From Oxalicibacterium solurbis (lineage in GTDB: Bacteria; Pseudomonadota; Gammaproteobacteria; Burkholderiales; Burkholderiaceae_D), in NCBI RefSeq assembly GCF_014635845.1, contig NZ_BMDP01000003.1, positions 248,001 to 312,000 of the forward strand: a DNA stretch of 64,000 nucleotides, written 5' to 3'. Positions 8,333 to 18,373 of this stretch are shown here, in pieces. Position numbers and translations under genes: made by a program. Under the pieces are notes generated by a model, which was not told where the DNA came from, did not search any database, and saw only the letters and a program-made list of their open reading frames with translations. The first letter of the stretch is position 1. Each line of letters opens with the position of its first letter.

Positions 8333-9304
8333 CTAGTCGAAGCTGCGCTGCAAGCGGAACTGTTCCGTCGCCGCCACGAGCGCCGATGCCGTACCCGGCT
8401 CCAATGCCGCATGGCCGGCATCGGCAATCCATTGCAGCTTCGCCTGCGGCCATGCCTGATGCAATCGCCACGCTGCCGCCGGCGGACAAACCGCATCGTA
8501 GCGCCCTTGCACGATGATGGCCGGCAGATGACGGATGCGATCGATATCGCGTATCAATTGATCGTCATCGAAGAAACCCCGATGCAGAAAGTAATGTGCT
8601 TCCAGTCGGCCGATACCAAGTGCTACCGCATCGTCGCTGAACATATCCACCATCTCCGGCCTCGGCTTCAGGAACAGGCAGCTGCCTTCGTAACGGCTCC
8701 ATGCGCGCGCAGCTTGCAGCGACACTTCGGCATCGTCACCGAACAGACGCCGCTGATAGGCATGCAGCAAGTCCCCGCGTTCTTCCGGCGGAATCGATGC
8801 GATGAAAGCGTCGTGCGCTTCCGGAAAGAAGGCGGCCATGCCATACAGGAACCAGTCGATTTCCTGCTGCGTGCACAGGAAGATGCCGCGCAGGATGAAA
8901 CCGAGGCAGCGCTCCGGATGCGCCTGCCCGTAAGCCAGCGCCAGCGTACTGCCCCACGAACCGCCGAATACCAGCCACTGTTCGATGCCGAGCATGGTGC
9001 GCAAGGTCTCGATGTCTTCGATCAGCAATGCCGTCGTGTTGTCGCGCCATTCGCCAAGCGGCGTCGATTTGCCTGCACCGCGCTGGTCGAACAGAATGAT
9101 GCGGTAATGCTGCGGATGGAAGAACTGGCGATGCACCGGAGAAATGCCGCCGCCCGGCCCGCCGTGCAGGAAAACCACCGGCAGACCGTCCGGATTGCCG
9201 CACTCTTCCCAATGCAGCGTATGCAATTCGCTGACCTGCAGCATGCCGCTGCGCAACGGTTGCACGGGCAGGAACAGCGGTGAGGCGGTGGCAGAATCGT
9301 CCAT
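8333..9304 (-). CDS. pip: Proline iminopeptidase (alpha/beta hydrolase, S33)
   Basis: 323 residues. It removes N-terminal proline from peptides in the cytoplasm. Seen in order: oxyanion-hole HGGPGGG, DQRGAGKS, nucleophile elbow GGSWGS, acid Asp in GRYDAVCPP, and catalytic His in DAGHAALEPG. All are as expected for the S33 family, and the length is normal. The ATG at 9304 follows CGGAG; upstream in-frame codons lack a ribosome binding site. It stands alone, divergent from the MscS gene. Confidence 0.93.
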   Translation of the reverse strand: MDDSATASPLFLPVQPLRSGMLQVSELHTLHWEECGNPDGLPVVFLHGGPGGGISPVHRQFFHPQHYRIILFDQRGAGKSTPLGEWRDNTTALLIEDIETLRTMLGIEQWLVFGGSWGSTLALAYGQAHPERCLGFILRGIFLCTQQEIDWFLYGMAAFFPEAHDAFIASIPPEERGDLLHAYQRRLFGDDAEVSLQAARAWSRYEGSCLFLKPRPEMVDMFSDDAVALGIGRLEAHYFLHRGFFDDDQLIRDIDRIRHLPAIIVQGRYDAVCPPAAAWRLHQAWPQAKLQWIADAGHAALEPGTASALVAATEQFRLQRSFD

Positions 9305-9455
9305 GGAGGCTCCGAAAGAGATGACGCGATTGTATCCAAGCTGATTGAGATGCGGTGCCTGGAATGCAGCAGCGTTCCGCAATGCAATACCGGCAACGAA
9401 CTATTTTTGCCGCGCAAACTCTGTCATTACATTGCCGACTGCAAAGGAGGAGCCA

Positions 9456-10607
9456 ATGAACGCATGGCAGGAATGGCTGCACAATTGGGCGCCGCTTGAA
9501 GACTGGCTGCAGGCATTGATCGTCGCCGCGCTCGGCTATCTGATTCTGAGTCTCGCTTCGCGTTTTCTCACGCGCCACATCACTGCGCTGTCGGAGCGCA
9601 CGAGCAGCCGCGTCGACGACGTGATCGCCGCCGCGCTGGCCGGCACCAAGAATCTCCTGATCTTCCTGCTGGCCATCCTGATCGGCCTGCATACGATGGA
9701 ATTCTCCGACAAGGCGGAAACCCGCCTGTCGCAGGCATTGGTGATCGTCGTCGGACTGCAGGTCGCGATCTGGCTCAATCGCGCCCTCAGCACATGGATG
9801 GAAAAGGTCGTCGACCCAAAAACCGATCCGGCGCTGCGCAACCGCGCGACCACCACGACCATGGTCTTTTTGCTGCGCCTGGCGATCATGCTGACCGTCC
9901 TGCTGGCCGTGCTGGCCAATCTCGGCGTCAACATCACGGCCTTCGTCGCCAGCCTCGGGATCGGCGGCATCGCAATCGCGCTGGCGCTGCAGACCATTCT
10001 CAGCGACCTGTTCGCGTCGCTGTCGATCGGACTGGACAAACCCTTCGAAGTCGGTGACTTCATCATCGTCGACGATCTGATGGGCACCGTCGAATACATC
10101 GGCGTGAAGACGACACGGCTGCGCAGCCTGAGTGGTGAACAGCTGATCCGCTCGAATGCGGAACTATTGAAATCCGCAATCCGCAATTACAAGCGCATGG
10201 CGGAACGGCGCGTGGTTTTTACCTTCGGCATCAAGTACGAAACACCGATCGACAAGGTTGCCGTCGTCGGCGGACTCGTGCGCGACGTCATCCTCGCCCA
10301 ATCGCCGATCCGCTTCGATCGCGCGCATTTCTTCAAGTTCGGCACCAGCAGCCTGGACTTCGAGGTCGTCTATTACGTCCTTAGCCCCGACTACAACGTC
10401 TACATGGATATTCAACAGCAGATCAATCTGGAACTGATGCGCGCCTGCGCCGAGCGCGACATCGGCTTTGCCTATCCGAATATGGTGATGCAGCTTGCTC
10501 CCGCCACCGAATTGACCATGCGGCAACCGGATCTCACGCCATCTGCGGAAGCCGCCGAAACGACGCCCGAAGGTCAGCGCGACAACGGCGGGCGTTTTGC
10601 GAGGTGA
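9456..10607 (+). CDS. MscS family mechanosensitive ion channel
   Basis: 383 residues. Several transmembrane helices occupy the first 180 residues, including the pore-lining helix NITAFVASLGIGGIAIALALQ, followed by the MscS beta domain (LSIGLDKPFEVGDFIIVDDLMGTVEYIG) and the cytoplasmic alpha/beta part. It opens under membrane tension to release solutes on hypo-osmotic shock. The AAAGGAGGAGCC before the ATG is a strong ribosome binding site. Its last 34 bp overlap the end of the convergent PACE gene. Confidence 0.93.
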   Translation: MNAWQEWLHNWAPLEDWLQALIVAALGYLILSLASRFLTRHITALSERTSSRVDDVIAAALAGTKNLLIFLLAILIGLHTMEFSDKAETRLSQALVIVVGLQVAIWLNRALSTWMEKVVDPKTDPALRNRATTTTMVFLLRLAIMLTVLLAVLANLGVNITAFVASLGIGGIAIALALQTILSDLFASLSIGLDKPFEVGDFIIVDDLMGTVEYIGVKTTRLRSLSGEQLIRSNAELLKSAIRNYKRMAERRVVFTFGIKYETPIDKVAVVGGLVRDVILAQSPIRFDRAHFFKFGTSSLDFEVVYYVLSPDYNVYMDIQQQINLELMRACAERDIGFAYPNMVMQLAPATELTMRQPDLTPSAEAAETTPEGQRDNGGRFAR

Positions 10608-10990
10608 TGCCGGACGATATCGAAAATCCAGTTGTAGCAGAACGCGTAGACCATGAAGAAAACGGAAAACGTCAGGTCGAGCAGTAACGCATCGATCACC
10701 GAGATACCCAGCCACCACGCGGTCAGCGGCAAGGCAACGGCCATGAAGCAGGCTTCGAATCCCAGCGTGTGCAGCACGCGCATGCGCACCGTGCGGCGCC
10801 AGCCGAACTTGTGCTCGAACGCTTCATAGACGTGGTTGTATGCCATGTTGCACGCCATGGCGCACAACGCGAGGATCAGCGCCAGCGCGCCGAAATGCAG
10901 CATCTCCATGCCGAAGCCGTATGACATCAGCGGCACCAGGATGATCAACGCGAAGAATTCAAACAGGACGGCATGGACGATGCGCCGCAA
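10574..10990 (-). CDS. PACE family (AceI-like) efflux membrane protein
   Basis: 138 residues with four predicted transmembrane helices arranged as two tandem bacterial-transmembrane-pair domains: HAVLFEFFALIILVPLMSYGFG, then NMAYNHVYEAFEHKFGW, and the second copy LHTLGFEACFMAVALPLTAW then FSVFFMVYAFCYNWIFD. The family includes chlorhexidine and acriflavine proton-coupled exporters. It is convergent with the mechanosensitive channel gene, and the two stop regions overlap. Confidence 0.9.
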   Translation of the reverse strand: MRRIVHAVLFEFFALIILVPLMSYGFGMEMLHFGALALILALCAMACNMAYNHVYEAFEHKFGWRRTVRMRVLHTLGFEACFMAVALPLTAWWLGISVIDALLLDLTFSVFFMVYAFCYNWIFDIVRHHLAKRPPLSR

Positions 10991-11101
10991 TAACGTGGTA
11001 TTGATGACAATCTCGACAAGAACAAAAGGAAGGCCTCCATTATAGGAAACCGGCGCGATTCCAGCCGGTCACCCTTCGCGGCGAAGATTTACAAAAACGG
11101 A

Positions 11102-11130
11102 GTGACTTTTCCAGGAATGTGTTCTATACT
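11102..11130 (+). promoter_or_regulatory. Candidate sigma70 promoter of the tRNA-Val/tRNA-Asp unit
   Basis: GTGACT (11102-11107) resembles TTGACA and is 17 bp upstream of TATACT (11125-11130), 63 bp before the tRNA. It is a reasonable match but not tested. Confidence 0.45.
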
Positions 11131-11192
11131 TCTGGCCCTTCAGGCAGTGTTGGCCGACACCAACATCGTTTGACTGAGCAGGACATGTTTTC

Positions 11193-11268
11193 GGGTGCTT
11201 AGCTCAGTTGGTAGAGCGGCGCCCTTACAAGGCGTAGGTCGGGAGTTCGAGCCTCTCAGCACCCACCA
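11193..11268 (+). tRNA. tRNA-Val (anticodon TAC)
   Basis: A 76-nt cloverleaf. Acceptor GGGTGCT pairs with AGCACCC, the anticodon loop CTTACAA gives TAC, the T loop is GTTCGAG, and CCA is encoded at 11266-11268. Confidence 0.97.
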
Positions 11269-11302
11269 TCAGTCAGACAACCTGAAAAAGTTCACGCAGT
11301 TA

Positions 11303-11379
11303 GGAGTGGTAGTTCAGTTGGTTAGAATACCGGCCTGTCACGCCGGGGGTCGCGGGTTCGAGCCCCGTCCACTCCGCCA
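11303..11379 (+). tRNA. tRNA-Asp (anticodon GTC)
   Basis: A 77-nt cloverleaf. Acceptor GGAGTGG pairs with CCACTCC, the anticodon loop CTGTCAC gives GTC, and CCA is at 11377-11379. It is 34 bp after tRNA-Val and clearly in the same transcript. Confidence 0.97.
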
Positions 11380-11384
11380 AATAT

Positions 11385-11412
11385 AAAACGCCCGCACATG
11401 CGGGCGTTTTTC
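11385..11412. terminator. Terminator after the tRNA pair, possibly bidirectional
   Basis: A perfect 12-bp stem, AAAACGCCCGCA / TGCGGGCGTTTT, with a CA loop and flanking A and T runs. It can also end the convergent receptor pseudogene. Confidence 0.9.
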
Positions 11413-11865
11413 TTTTCCAGTCTTTCCGCCGTTACCGACAGAACCCGCCTCTAGAATTTCCTGCTCAGCGAAAGCAGGAAGGCTTGCGGTTCGCCATAGA
11501 AGCTCTGACGTCCGAACGAGGCGGCACCAATCTTCTCGTAATACTTTTTGTCGAACAGATTCGTCGCTGTCAGGCTGATCGTCATTTTCGGATCGAATTG
11601 ATAGGCAATCTGGGCATCGACCAGCATATAGCCACCCTGGCTGACACGTATGCCGTTCGTCAAATCATAGATTTCGCTGATAGCCCGCAATCCCGCTCCT
11701 GCACTCCAGCGATTGAACATGCCATCCTGCCATGTATGTTTAGTCCACAGATTGAAATTATGTTTCGGCGTTGTCGAATTAAAAGTGGTTGCGGTATCAG
11801 TCACCGCCGCCTTCAATACTTTCAAATCCGTGTAGGCATAACCTGCGGTGATTTCCCAGCCCGGC

Positions 11866-11880
11866 CTGACCTGACCTGAC
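11866..11880. repeat. (CCTGA)3 pentanucleotide tandem repeat causing the frameshift
   Basis: Three perfect copies of CCTGA (GGTCA... on the coding strand) followed by CC. With two copies the receptor is in frame; with three it stops after about 20 wrong residues. Confidence 0.9.
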
Positions 11881-13500
11881 CGCTGATTTCCGCTTCAAAG
11901 CCTTGACTACGCACCTTGCCGCCCGCAATCGATGCCGTTGGCTCACTCGGATCTGTGATCGCCCTGTCCTTGTCGATAATCTGAAAAATGGCCAGATGCG
12001 TATTGATACGCTTGTTCATCCACTCGCTGTTGATACCAAGTTCGATCTGCGATCCTGTACGCGGCGAGAGGATATTCTGATTTTTGTCTTGTGCAGACTG
12101 GCCTACAAAAGTTTCTGCATAACTTGCATACAACGAAGAATTTTTGTCGAGCGCATAAATCGCGGCAACCAATGGCTGGAATTTTGTACCCGGGTCGCTT
12201 CCCTTGCCTGGAACACCGGTAATCGGATTGCGCGCTTCAGTCTCGTATTTGCTGAATCGGCCACCAAGCAGGAAAGTCCAGTCGTCCATCGGTTTTAACT
12301 GCACCTGGCCATACAAGCCTTTTTGCGTCTGCTTGGTTTCCGAGTTGTAGGGACCAAGAGGCACTGCAGGAAGCGGCGTACCATAATCCGGATTGAAAAT
12401 ATTGAGCGAGGTCGGCCCCCCTGAACCGTACACGCTCATTGCTTCCTCTGTTGAATAGCTCGCGCCAAGCAACAGCTGGTGCTGTCTTCCGCCCAGTTCG
12501 AACGGCGTCGTCACATAGGCATCCAGATTGCGATTCCGTGTCTCGCGCTTGTAGTGCGACGTCTGCAGGTCAATAAAATTCGTACCGCCCACTGGTGTAG
12601 ATGAGCGACCGCCGTAATATTCCATTTCGCGATCCACTTGCCGGGCCGTCACTTTCAGCAAACCGCCGTTATCAAGACGATGCTCAAGCTCGGCGAACAT
12701 ATCGCTGCTTTCGGTATCTTGATCATTGGAGTCCGTGCCGGCAAATGTCGCGCGTGAAAAATCGATCAATCGTCCATCTGCATGGGTCGGCAGCCCCTGA
12801 TCGAGAACCGCATTGATCTTTTGCTTGGTTGCGCCAAGTGACAAGGTCGTACGCGATGTCAGATCGACTTCCAGCGTTCCGTAAAACAGCTCCTTGTCAC
12901 TCTTGACGATATCGACGAAGGAATCGCGCTTGTCCGTCAAACCCACGATGCGGCCTCGCACCGTGCCGGATTCGTTCAACGCGCCTGTCACGTCGATTTC
13001 GGCCCGCTGGGCATCCCACGAACCGTACTGGAGGTTCGCGCTACCGCCGAGTTGTGCCTGTGCACGTTTGCGCGCCAGATTCACCGTTCCGCCGGGTTCG
13101 CCCGCCCCCTGCAACAGGCCGGCCGGTCCGCGCAGCAATTCGACACGGTCGTAGATCGCCGTATCGAAGCCGGTCGCATAGTTGCCGTCCTGGCTGATCG
13201 GTATGCCATCAAGCTGGATCGAGCCGATATTGAAGCCGCGAGACTGAATCGTATTGAAATTGCCGGCGCCATCGAAGCGCTGAATCGTCACGCCGGTCGT
13301 CTGCTTCAATGCATCCTCGATCGTCGTCAGGTTCTGATCGTCCAGTCGCTGACGCGTGACCACGCTGACGGAAAAAGGCGTCTCACGCAGCGACTGCGGC
13401 GTTTTCGTGCCGACTGTCACGGCGTGCGCGGCGTAGGAATCCGATTTCTCGGTGGTAGCGTCCAGGGTTGCCGTGACATTCACGGCCGGCAAGGTGGTAA

Positions 13501-13530
13501 CCGCATTTCCCGCCGCATTTCCCGCCGCAT
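13501..13530. repeat. 12-bp in-frame tandem repeat in the receptor N-terminus
   Basis: CCGCATTTCCCG occurs twice in tandem, followed by a third half copy. It encodes the AAGN repeat just after the signal peptide. Copy number changes here would not break the frame. Confidence 0.8.
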
Positions 13531-13624
13531 CGGCGGGAGTGTCTTGTTGTTGCGCAAAGGCAGTGCTGGCCATTGCTGCGCAGGCAAGCGCAACGGCCAG
13601 CGGAAGGGATTTCCGATACAGCAC

Positions 13625-14128
13625 AGTTTTTTCCTCTTGAATGGAACACTGGCTGACGGTTGCGGCTGGCTGGCGTTATGGATGATCAAATCGACGATTA
13701 CAAATAGTAATAGATAATCATTCTCATTTACAAAGCATTTACATGGGCCGTCGCGAAACGGCAACGGAATAACCCATAACCGTATGCCGCTTGCGCTATC
13801 GATGCGCATTTCCAGATGCGAATACGCCCTGTCACATACACATCGTTCGGCGCACATCCGATGTGTCACAACGCACTGCGAAAACATGACGATCGGTCAA
13901 GACCTTGTGCAAAGCGGCCAGAACCATGCGCCTCAATTGGCGAACCATTCGCAACCTCGCTGTAATACTCACAAGGCATCGCATCATGCTGCGCCTTGCA
14001 GTGCGGGCGTCTTCCGCATTCGCTTGAACTCCCGAAATACCCCGTAGTCATACCTGCGTGTTCGTTGGCGGTCCGATATGTCATCCTCTTGATGCATGCC
14101 CCGCGAGCGGCAAATCGCGGAGCCCGGC
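13625..14128. other. Intergenic region between receptor and transketolase operon
   Basis: About 500 bp with no supportable gene. It holds the Fur-box-like sequence upstream of the receptor and must contain the promoter of the pentose phosphate operon. Short open frames here have no family signature or ribosome binding site. Confidence 0.6.
13711..13729. promoter_or_regulatory. Candidate Fur box upstream of the broken receptor
   Basis: TAGATAATCATTCTCATTT resembles the Fur consensus of inverted GATAAT/ATTATC hexamers. It lies about 90 bp upstream of the receptor start. Confidence 0.6.
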
Positions 14129-16213
14129 ATGAACTCACCTTCCCCTGCAGCGCCCTTCCGTGAAGACGGATCGGCGGAACGCCTTGCCATCGACACGATA
14201 CGCACGCTGGCGATGGATGCGGTCCAACAGGCCAACTCCGGCCATCCCGGCACGCCGATGGCGCTCGCGCCTGTCGGCCATACCTTGTGGCGCGACTTCC
14301 TGCGCACCGATCCCGATGTCCCCGACTGGCCGAATCGCGACCGCTTCGTGCTGTCTGTCGGACATGCTTCCATGCTGCTGTACGCGCTGCTGCATCTGGC
14401 CGGCGTGAAGGAAATCGATGCGCACGGCAAAGCGACCGGCAAGCCGGCAGTCAGCCTCGACGACATCAAGCAATTCCGCCAGCTCGGCTCGAAGACGCCG
14501 GGCCATCCCGAATACCGGATGACGAGCGGCGTCGAAACCACCACCGGCCCGCTCGGCCAGGGCTGCGGCAATTCGGTCGGCATGGCGATCGCCGAACGTG
14601 CGCTGGCGGCACGCTTCAATCGCGACGGCTTCACCTTGTTCGATCACGATATCTATACGCTATGCGGCGACGGCGACATGATGGAAGGCATCTCCGGCGA
14701 AGCCGCGTCGATCGCCGGCCATCTGAAGCTGTCCAATCTGTGCTGGATCTACGACAGCAACCACATCAGTATCGAAGGCTCGACCGAACTCGCCTTTACC
14801 GAAGATGTCGGCAAGCGCTTCGAAGCCTACGGCTGGAACGTGCTGCACGTTGCCGATGCCAACGATACGCAGGCGATCGCCGATGCGCTGGCTGCATTCC
14901 GCAAGACCGACGACCGGCCGACCTTCATCGTCGTGCATTCCGTGATCGGCTGGGGCAGCCCGCGCGCCGGCAGCGCCAAGGCGCACGGCGAGGCGCTCGG
15001 CGAAGACAATGTGCGCGCCACCAAGAAAGCGTACGGCTGGCCGGAAGACGCGCAGTTCCTGGTGCCGAACGGCGTCGCCGAGGCATTTCACGATGCCGTC
15101 GCGCGTCGCGGCAAGGCGGCATGTGCGGAATGGCAGCAATTGTTCGAGCATTACCAGAATGCGTTTCCGGTGGAAGCGGCGGAATTCGAACTGCTGCGCG
15201 AAGGCAAACTGCCGCGGGGATGGGAACAGGACATTCCGGTATTCCCGCCGGATGAAAAAGGCATCGCATCGCGCGACGCCGGCGGCAAGGTATTGAACGC
15301 CATCGCGCCGCATGTGCCGATGCTGCTCGGCGGTGCGGCCGATCTGTCGCCCTCCACCAAGACCAATCTGACATTCGACGGTGCCGGCGCTTTCGAAGCG
15401 AATCAATACAGCGGACGCAACATGCATTTCGGCGTGCGCGAACATGCGATGGGCGCAATCGCCAACGGCATGGCACTCAGCTATCTGCGCTCCTACACCG
15501 GGACCTTTCTCGTCTTCGCCGATTACATGCGCGCGCCGATCCGGCTGGCGGCGATCATGGAACTGCCGGTGGTGTTCGTCTTCACGCACGATTCGATCGG
15601 CGTCGGTGAAGATGGCCCCACGCATCAGCCGATCGAACATCTGGCGACATTGCGCGCAATTCCCGGTCTCGACACGATCCGCCCCGCCGATGCCAACGAA
15701 ACCGCCGTCGCCTGGCAGATCGCGCTCACGCATACGCATGAACCGACCGCGCTGATCCTGTCACGCCAGCCACTACCGACGATCGACCGCACACGGTTCG
15801 CGGCGGCTGACGGTTTGCGTCAGGGCGGCTATGTGCTGGCCGATTGCAACGGCACACCGCAACTGATCCTGATCGCAACCGGCAGCGAAGTCGCGCTGGC
15901 ATTGCACGCCTATGAAAAACTGATGGCCGACGGCATTGCCGCGCGCGTGGTGTCGCTGCCGAGCTGGCATCTGTTCGAAAAACAGGACAAGGCTTATCGC
16001 GATCAGGTCCTGCCGCCGGCAGTCAAGGCGCGGCTCGCGATTGAGCAGGCCGGCGCACTCGGCTGGGACCGCTACGTCGGCGCCGACGGCGCGACGATCA
16101 CGATGTCGACCTTCGGCGCATCGGCGCCGCTGGCCAAATTGCAGAAGAAGTTCGGCTTCACTGCCGACAATGTCTTGCAGGTCGCACGCAAACTGATGGA
16201 GGAACATGCATGA
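14129..16213 (+). CDS. tkt: Transketolase
   Basis: 694 residues, normal transketolase length. The thiamine diphosphate motif GDGDMMEGISGEA runs to YDSNHISIEGSTE, the N-terminal substrate region has SGHPGTPMALAPVGH, and the pyrimidine domain has FGVREHAMGAIANGMAL and THDSIGVGEDGPTHQP. It moves two-carbon units between sugar phosphates in the non-oxidative pentose phosphate pathway. I chose the ATG at 14129, which follows CGGAG; an ATG at 14096 lacks one. First gene of a seven-gene operon; its stop overlaps the tal start by 4 bp. Confidence 0.96.
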   Translation: MNSPSPAAPFREDGSAERLAIDTIRTLAMDAVQQANSGHPGTPMALAPVGHTLWRDFLRTDPDVPDWPNRDRFVLSVGHASMLLYALLHLAGVKEIDAHGKATGKPAVSLDDIKQFRQLGSKTPGHPEYRMTSGVETTTGPLGQGCGNSVGMAIAERALAARFNRDGFTLFDHDIYTLCGDGDMMEGISGEAASIAGHLKLSNLCWIYDSNHISIEGSTELAFTEDVGKRFEAYGWNVLHVADANDTQAIADALAAFRKTDDRPTFIVVHSVIGWGSPRAGSAKAHGEALGEDNVRATKKAYGWPEDAQFLVPNGVAEAFHDAVARRGKAACAEWQQLFEHYQNAFPVEAAEFELLREGKLPRGWEQDIPVFPPDEKGIASRDAGGKVLNAIAPHVPMLLGGAADLSPSTKTNLTFDGAGAFEANQYSGRNMHFGVREHAMGAIANGMALSYLRSYTGTFLVFADYMRAPIRLAAIMELPVVFVFTHDSIGVGEDGPTHQPIEHLATLRAIPGLDTIRPADANETAVAWQIALTHTHEPTALILSRQPLPTIDRTRFAAADGLRQGGYVLADCNGTPQLILIATGSEVALALHAYEKLMADGIAARVVSLPSWHLFEKQDKAYRDQVLPPAVKARLAIEQAGALGWDRYVGADGATITMSTFGASAPLAKLQKKFGFTADNVLQVARKLMEEHA

Positions 16214-17364
16214 GCAAGCCACACAATCCATTGAACCAGCTGCACGAAGCCGGCCAGGCCGTGTGGCTCGATTTTCTCGACCGCAGCTTCCTCGCCGAAG
16301 GCGGCCTGCGCAAGCTGATCGCGGAAGACAGCCTGAGCGGCGTCACCTCCAATCCGTCGATCTTCGAAAAGGCGATGGGCCACGGCGATGCCTATGACGC
16401 CGGCTTCAAGGCAACGCTGGCGCAACTGGGCGACGGCACGACGGCAATGCAGTTATACGAAGCGCAGGCAGTGCGCGACATCCAGGCCGCGGCCGACGAT
16501 CTGCGCCCGGTCTACGACCGGCTGCAAGGCAAGGATGGCTACGTCAGCATGGAAGTGTCGCCCGCCGCAGCCAACGATACGCAAGCCACGCTCGACGAAG
16601 CGCGGCATCTGTGGCACGCCGTCGATCGTCCCAACCTGATGATCAAGGTACCCGGTACGCAAGCCGGCGTGCCGGCCGTGCGGCAACTGATCGAGGAAGG
16701 CCTCAACATCAACATCACGCTGCTGTTTGCACGCGATGCCTACCAGGCCGTGGCCGAAGCCTACATGGCGGGTCTGGAAGCGCGCGTCAAGGCAGGCAAG
16801 CCGATCGACCGCATCGCCAGCGTCGCCAGCTTTTTCGTCAGCCGCATCGATACGCAGATTGACAAGAAAATCGACAGCCGCATCGAGGACGGCGATCCGC
16901 TCGGCGGCGCGCTGCTGCAATTGCGCGGCAAGGTGGCGATCGCCAACGCGAAACTGGCCTACGACTGGTACCGGCAATCGATACAGGGCGAGCGCTGGAA
17001 AAAACTCGCAGCGCAGGGGGCGATGCCGCAGCGCCTGCTGTGGGCTTCGACCGGCACCAAGGACCCGAGCTATTCACCCACGCTATATATCGAGACGCTG
17101 ATCGGCTCCGATACCGTCAATACGATGCCGCAGAAAACCATGGATGCCTTCCGCGACGGCGGCAAGGTGGCGCCGACCCTGACGCAGGATGTCGACGAAG
17201 CGCAACGCATCCTCGACGAAACCGAACGCCTCGACCTCGATCTGGACGGCGTGACGACCGCATTGGTGGACGACGGCGTCACACAGTTCGCAGAAGCCTT
17301 CGACAAGCTGGTCGGCGCCGTTGACGCCAAACGCCAGTCCTTCCTCGCCAGCAAGACAAACTGA
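16210..17364 (+). CDS. tal: Transaldolase
   Basis: 384 residues, the longer transaldolase type. Conserved [13 protein letters not shown] near the start, VSMEVSP, the Schiff-base Lys in [16 protein letters not shown], and ASFFVSRID are all present. It transfers dihydroxyacetone units between sedoheptulose 7-phosphate and glyceraldehyde 3-phosphate. It starts within an ATGA overlap with tkt, so the two are translationally coupled. C-terminal region has the usual SSTGTKDP-like element, here [11 protein letters not shown]. Confidence 0.95.
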   Translation: MSKPHNPLNQLHEAGQAVWLDFLDRSFLAEGGLRKLIAEDSLSGVTSNPSIFEKAMGHGDAYDAGFKATLAQLGDGTTAMQLYEAQAVRDIQAAADDLRPVYDRLQGKDGYVSMEVSPAAANDTQATLDEARHLWHAVDRPNLMIKVPGTQAGVPAVRQLIEEGLNINITLLFARDAYQAVAEAYMAGLEARVKAGKPIDRIASVASFFVSRIDTQIDKKIDSRIEDGDPLGGALLQLRGKVAIANAKLAYDWYRQSIQGERWKKLAAQGAMPQRLLWASTGTKDPSYSPTLYIETLIGSDTVNTMPQKTMDAFRDGGKVAPTLTQDVDEAQRILDETERLDLDLDGVTTALVDDGVTQFAEAFDKLVGAVDAKRQSFLASKTN

Positions 17365-17374
17365 ACGGAGCAAC

Positions 17375-18373
17375 ATGATGCAGATAGGAATGATCGGCCT
17401 CGGCCGCATGGGCAGCAATATCGCGCGCAGACTGATGCGCGGCGGCCACGACGTGACGGTGTACGACCTGAATAAGGAGGCCGTGACAACGCTTGCCGGC
17501 GAAGGGGCCACCACTGCATCGTCGCTGGAAGACATGGCAGGCAAACTCGCTGCGCCACGCGTCTTCTGGGTCATGCTGCCGGCCGGCGCACCGACAGAAT
17601 CGACCGTCGAGCAGCTGACCGGATTGTGCAGTGCGGGCGACGTCATCATCGACGGCGGCAATTCGTTCTACAAGGATGATATCCGTCGCGCCGCATCGTG
17701 CAGGATGAAAGACATCCATTACGTGGACGTCGGCACTTCCGGCGGCGTCTGGGGACTGGAGCGCGGCTATTGCATGATGATCGGCGGCGGCAAGGAAACC
17801 GTCGACATGCTCGATCCGATTTTCGCCACGCTGGCACCAGGCTACGGCACCGTCACGCGCACGCCCGGGCGCGGCACCCTCGATTCGCGCGCCGAACACG
17901 GCTACATCCATGCCGGCCCGGCCGGCGCCGGACACTTCGTGAAGATGGTGCACAACGGCATCGAATACGGCCTGATGGCGGCGTATGCCGAAGGTTTCGA
18001 CATCCTGCGCAACCGCGCCGCCGAACACCTGCCGGACGACCAGCGCTTCGATCTCAATCTGCCGGACATCGCCGAAGTCTGGCGGCGCGGCAGCGTCATC
18101 TCGTCGTGGCTGCTCGACCTGTCGGCCGCCGCCCTGGCCAAGGATCATGCGCTCGAAAAGTATGCCGGCAAGGTCGGCGACAGCGGCGAAGGCCAGTGGA
18201 CGATCGACGCCGCGATGGAGGAAGCAGTGCCGGCCTACGTGTTGTCCTCCGCGCTGTTCGCACGCTATCGCAGCCGCGTGCACGATACCTTCGGCGACAA
18301 GCTGCTGTCGGCCATGCGCTTCGGCTTCGGCGGCCACGTCGAACTGCCGCTCAACGAACCGGGAGAAGAATGA
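17375..18373 (+). CDS. gnd: 6-phosphogluconate dehydrogenase, decarboxylating (short form)
   Basis: 332 residues, the short GntZ/YqeC-like form rather than the 470-residue one. The NAD(P) motif is [18 protein letters not shown] at the N-terminus. Catalytic pieces [32 protein letters not shown] and [14 protein letters not shown] are intact. It oxidises 6-phosphogluconate to ribulose 5-phosphate and CO2. CGGAG precedes the ATG at 17375. The next gene, zwf, overlaps it by 4 bp. The short form is often NAD-linked; cofactor choice here is not readable. Confidence 0.93.
   Translation: MMQIGMIGLGRMGSNIARRLMRGGHDVTVYDLNKEAVTTLAGEGATTASSLEDMAGKLAAPRVFWVMLPAGAPTESTVEQLTGLCSAGDVIIDGGNSFYKDDIRRAASCRMKDIHYVDVGTSGGVWGLERGYCMMIGGGKETVDMLDPIFATLAPGYGTVTRTPGRGTLDSRAEHGYIHAGPAGAGHFVKMVHNGIEYGLMAAYAEGFDILRNRAAEHLPDDQRFDLNLPDIAEVWRRGSVISSWLLDLSAAALAKDHALEKYAGKVGDSGEGQWTIDAAMEEAVPAYVLSSALFARYRSRVHDTFGDKLLSAMRFGFGGHVELPLNEPGEE

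Larger units (their letters stand above)
11451..13624 (-). pseudogene. TonB-dependent siderophore receptor, frameshifted by a 5-bp repeat
   Basis: Two reading frames make one receptor. The first part (13624 to 11822) has a GTG start with GAGG upstream, a signal peptide ending AFAQ, a TonB box (LPAVNVTA) and plug domain (QSLRETPFSVSVVTRQRL; RVELLRGPAGLLQGAGEPGG), then most of the barrel. The second part (11825 to 11451) supplies the last strands and a terminal Phe. The frame is lost at 11866-11880, where CCTGA occurs three times; removing one copy restores a continuous protein (GQVRPGWEITAGYAYTDLKV). There is no N-terminal signalling domain. About 710 residues when repaired. Candidate ferric hydroxamate or catecholate receptor. 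Slippage, recent mutation or sequencing error are all possible. Confidence 0.88.

Noticed and set aside
11195-11386. Open frame across the tRNA-Val and tRNA-Asp genes
   Set aside because: It is a translation of two tRNA genes.
13784-14138. Possible small genes between the receptor and tkt
   Set aside because: No ribosome binding site, no hydrophobic or domain pattern; one overlaps the tkt start.
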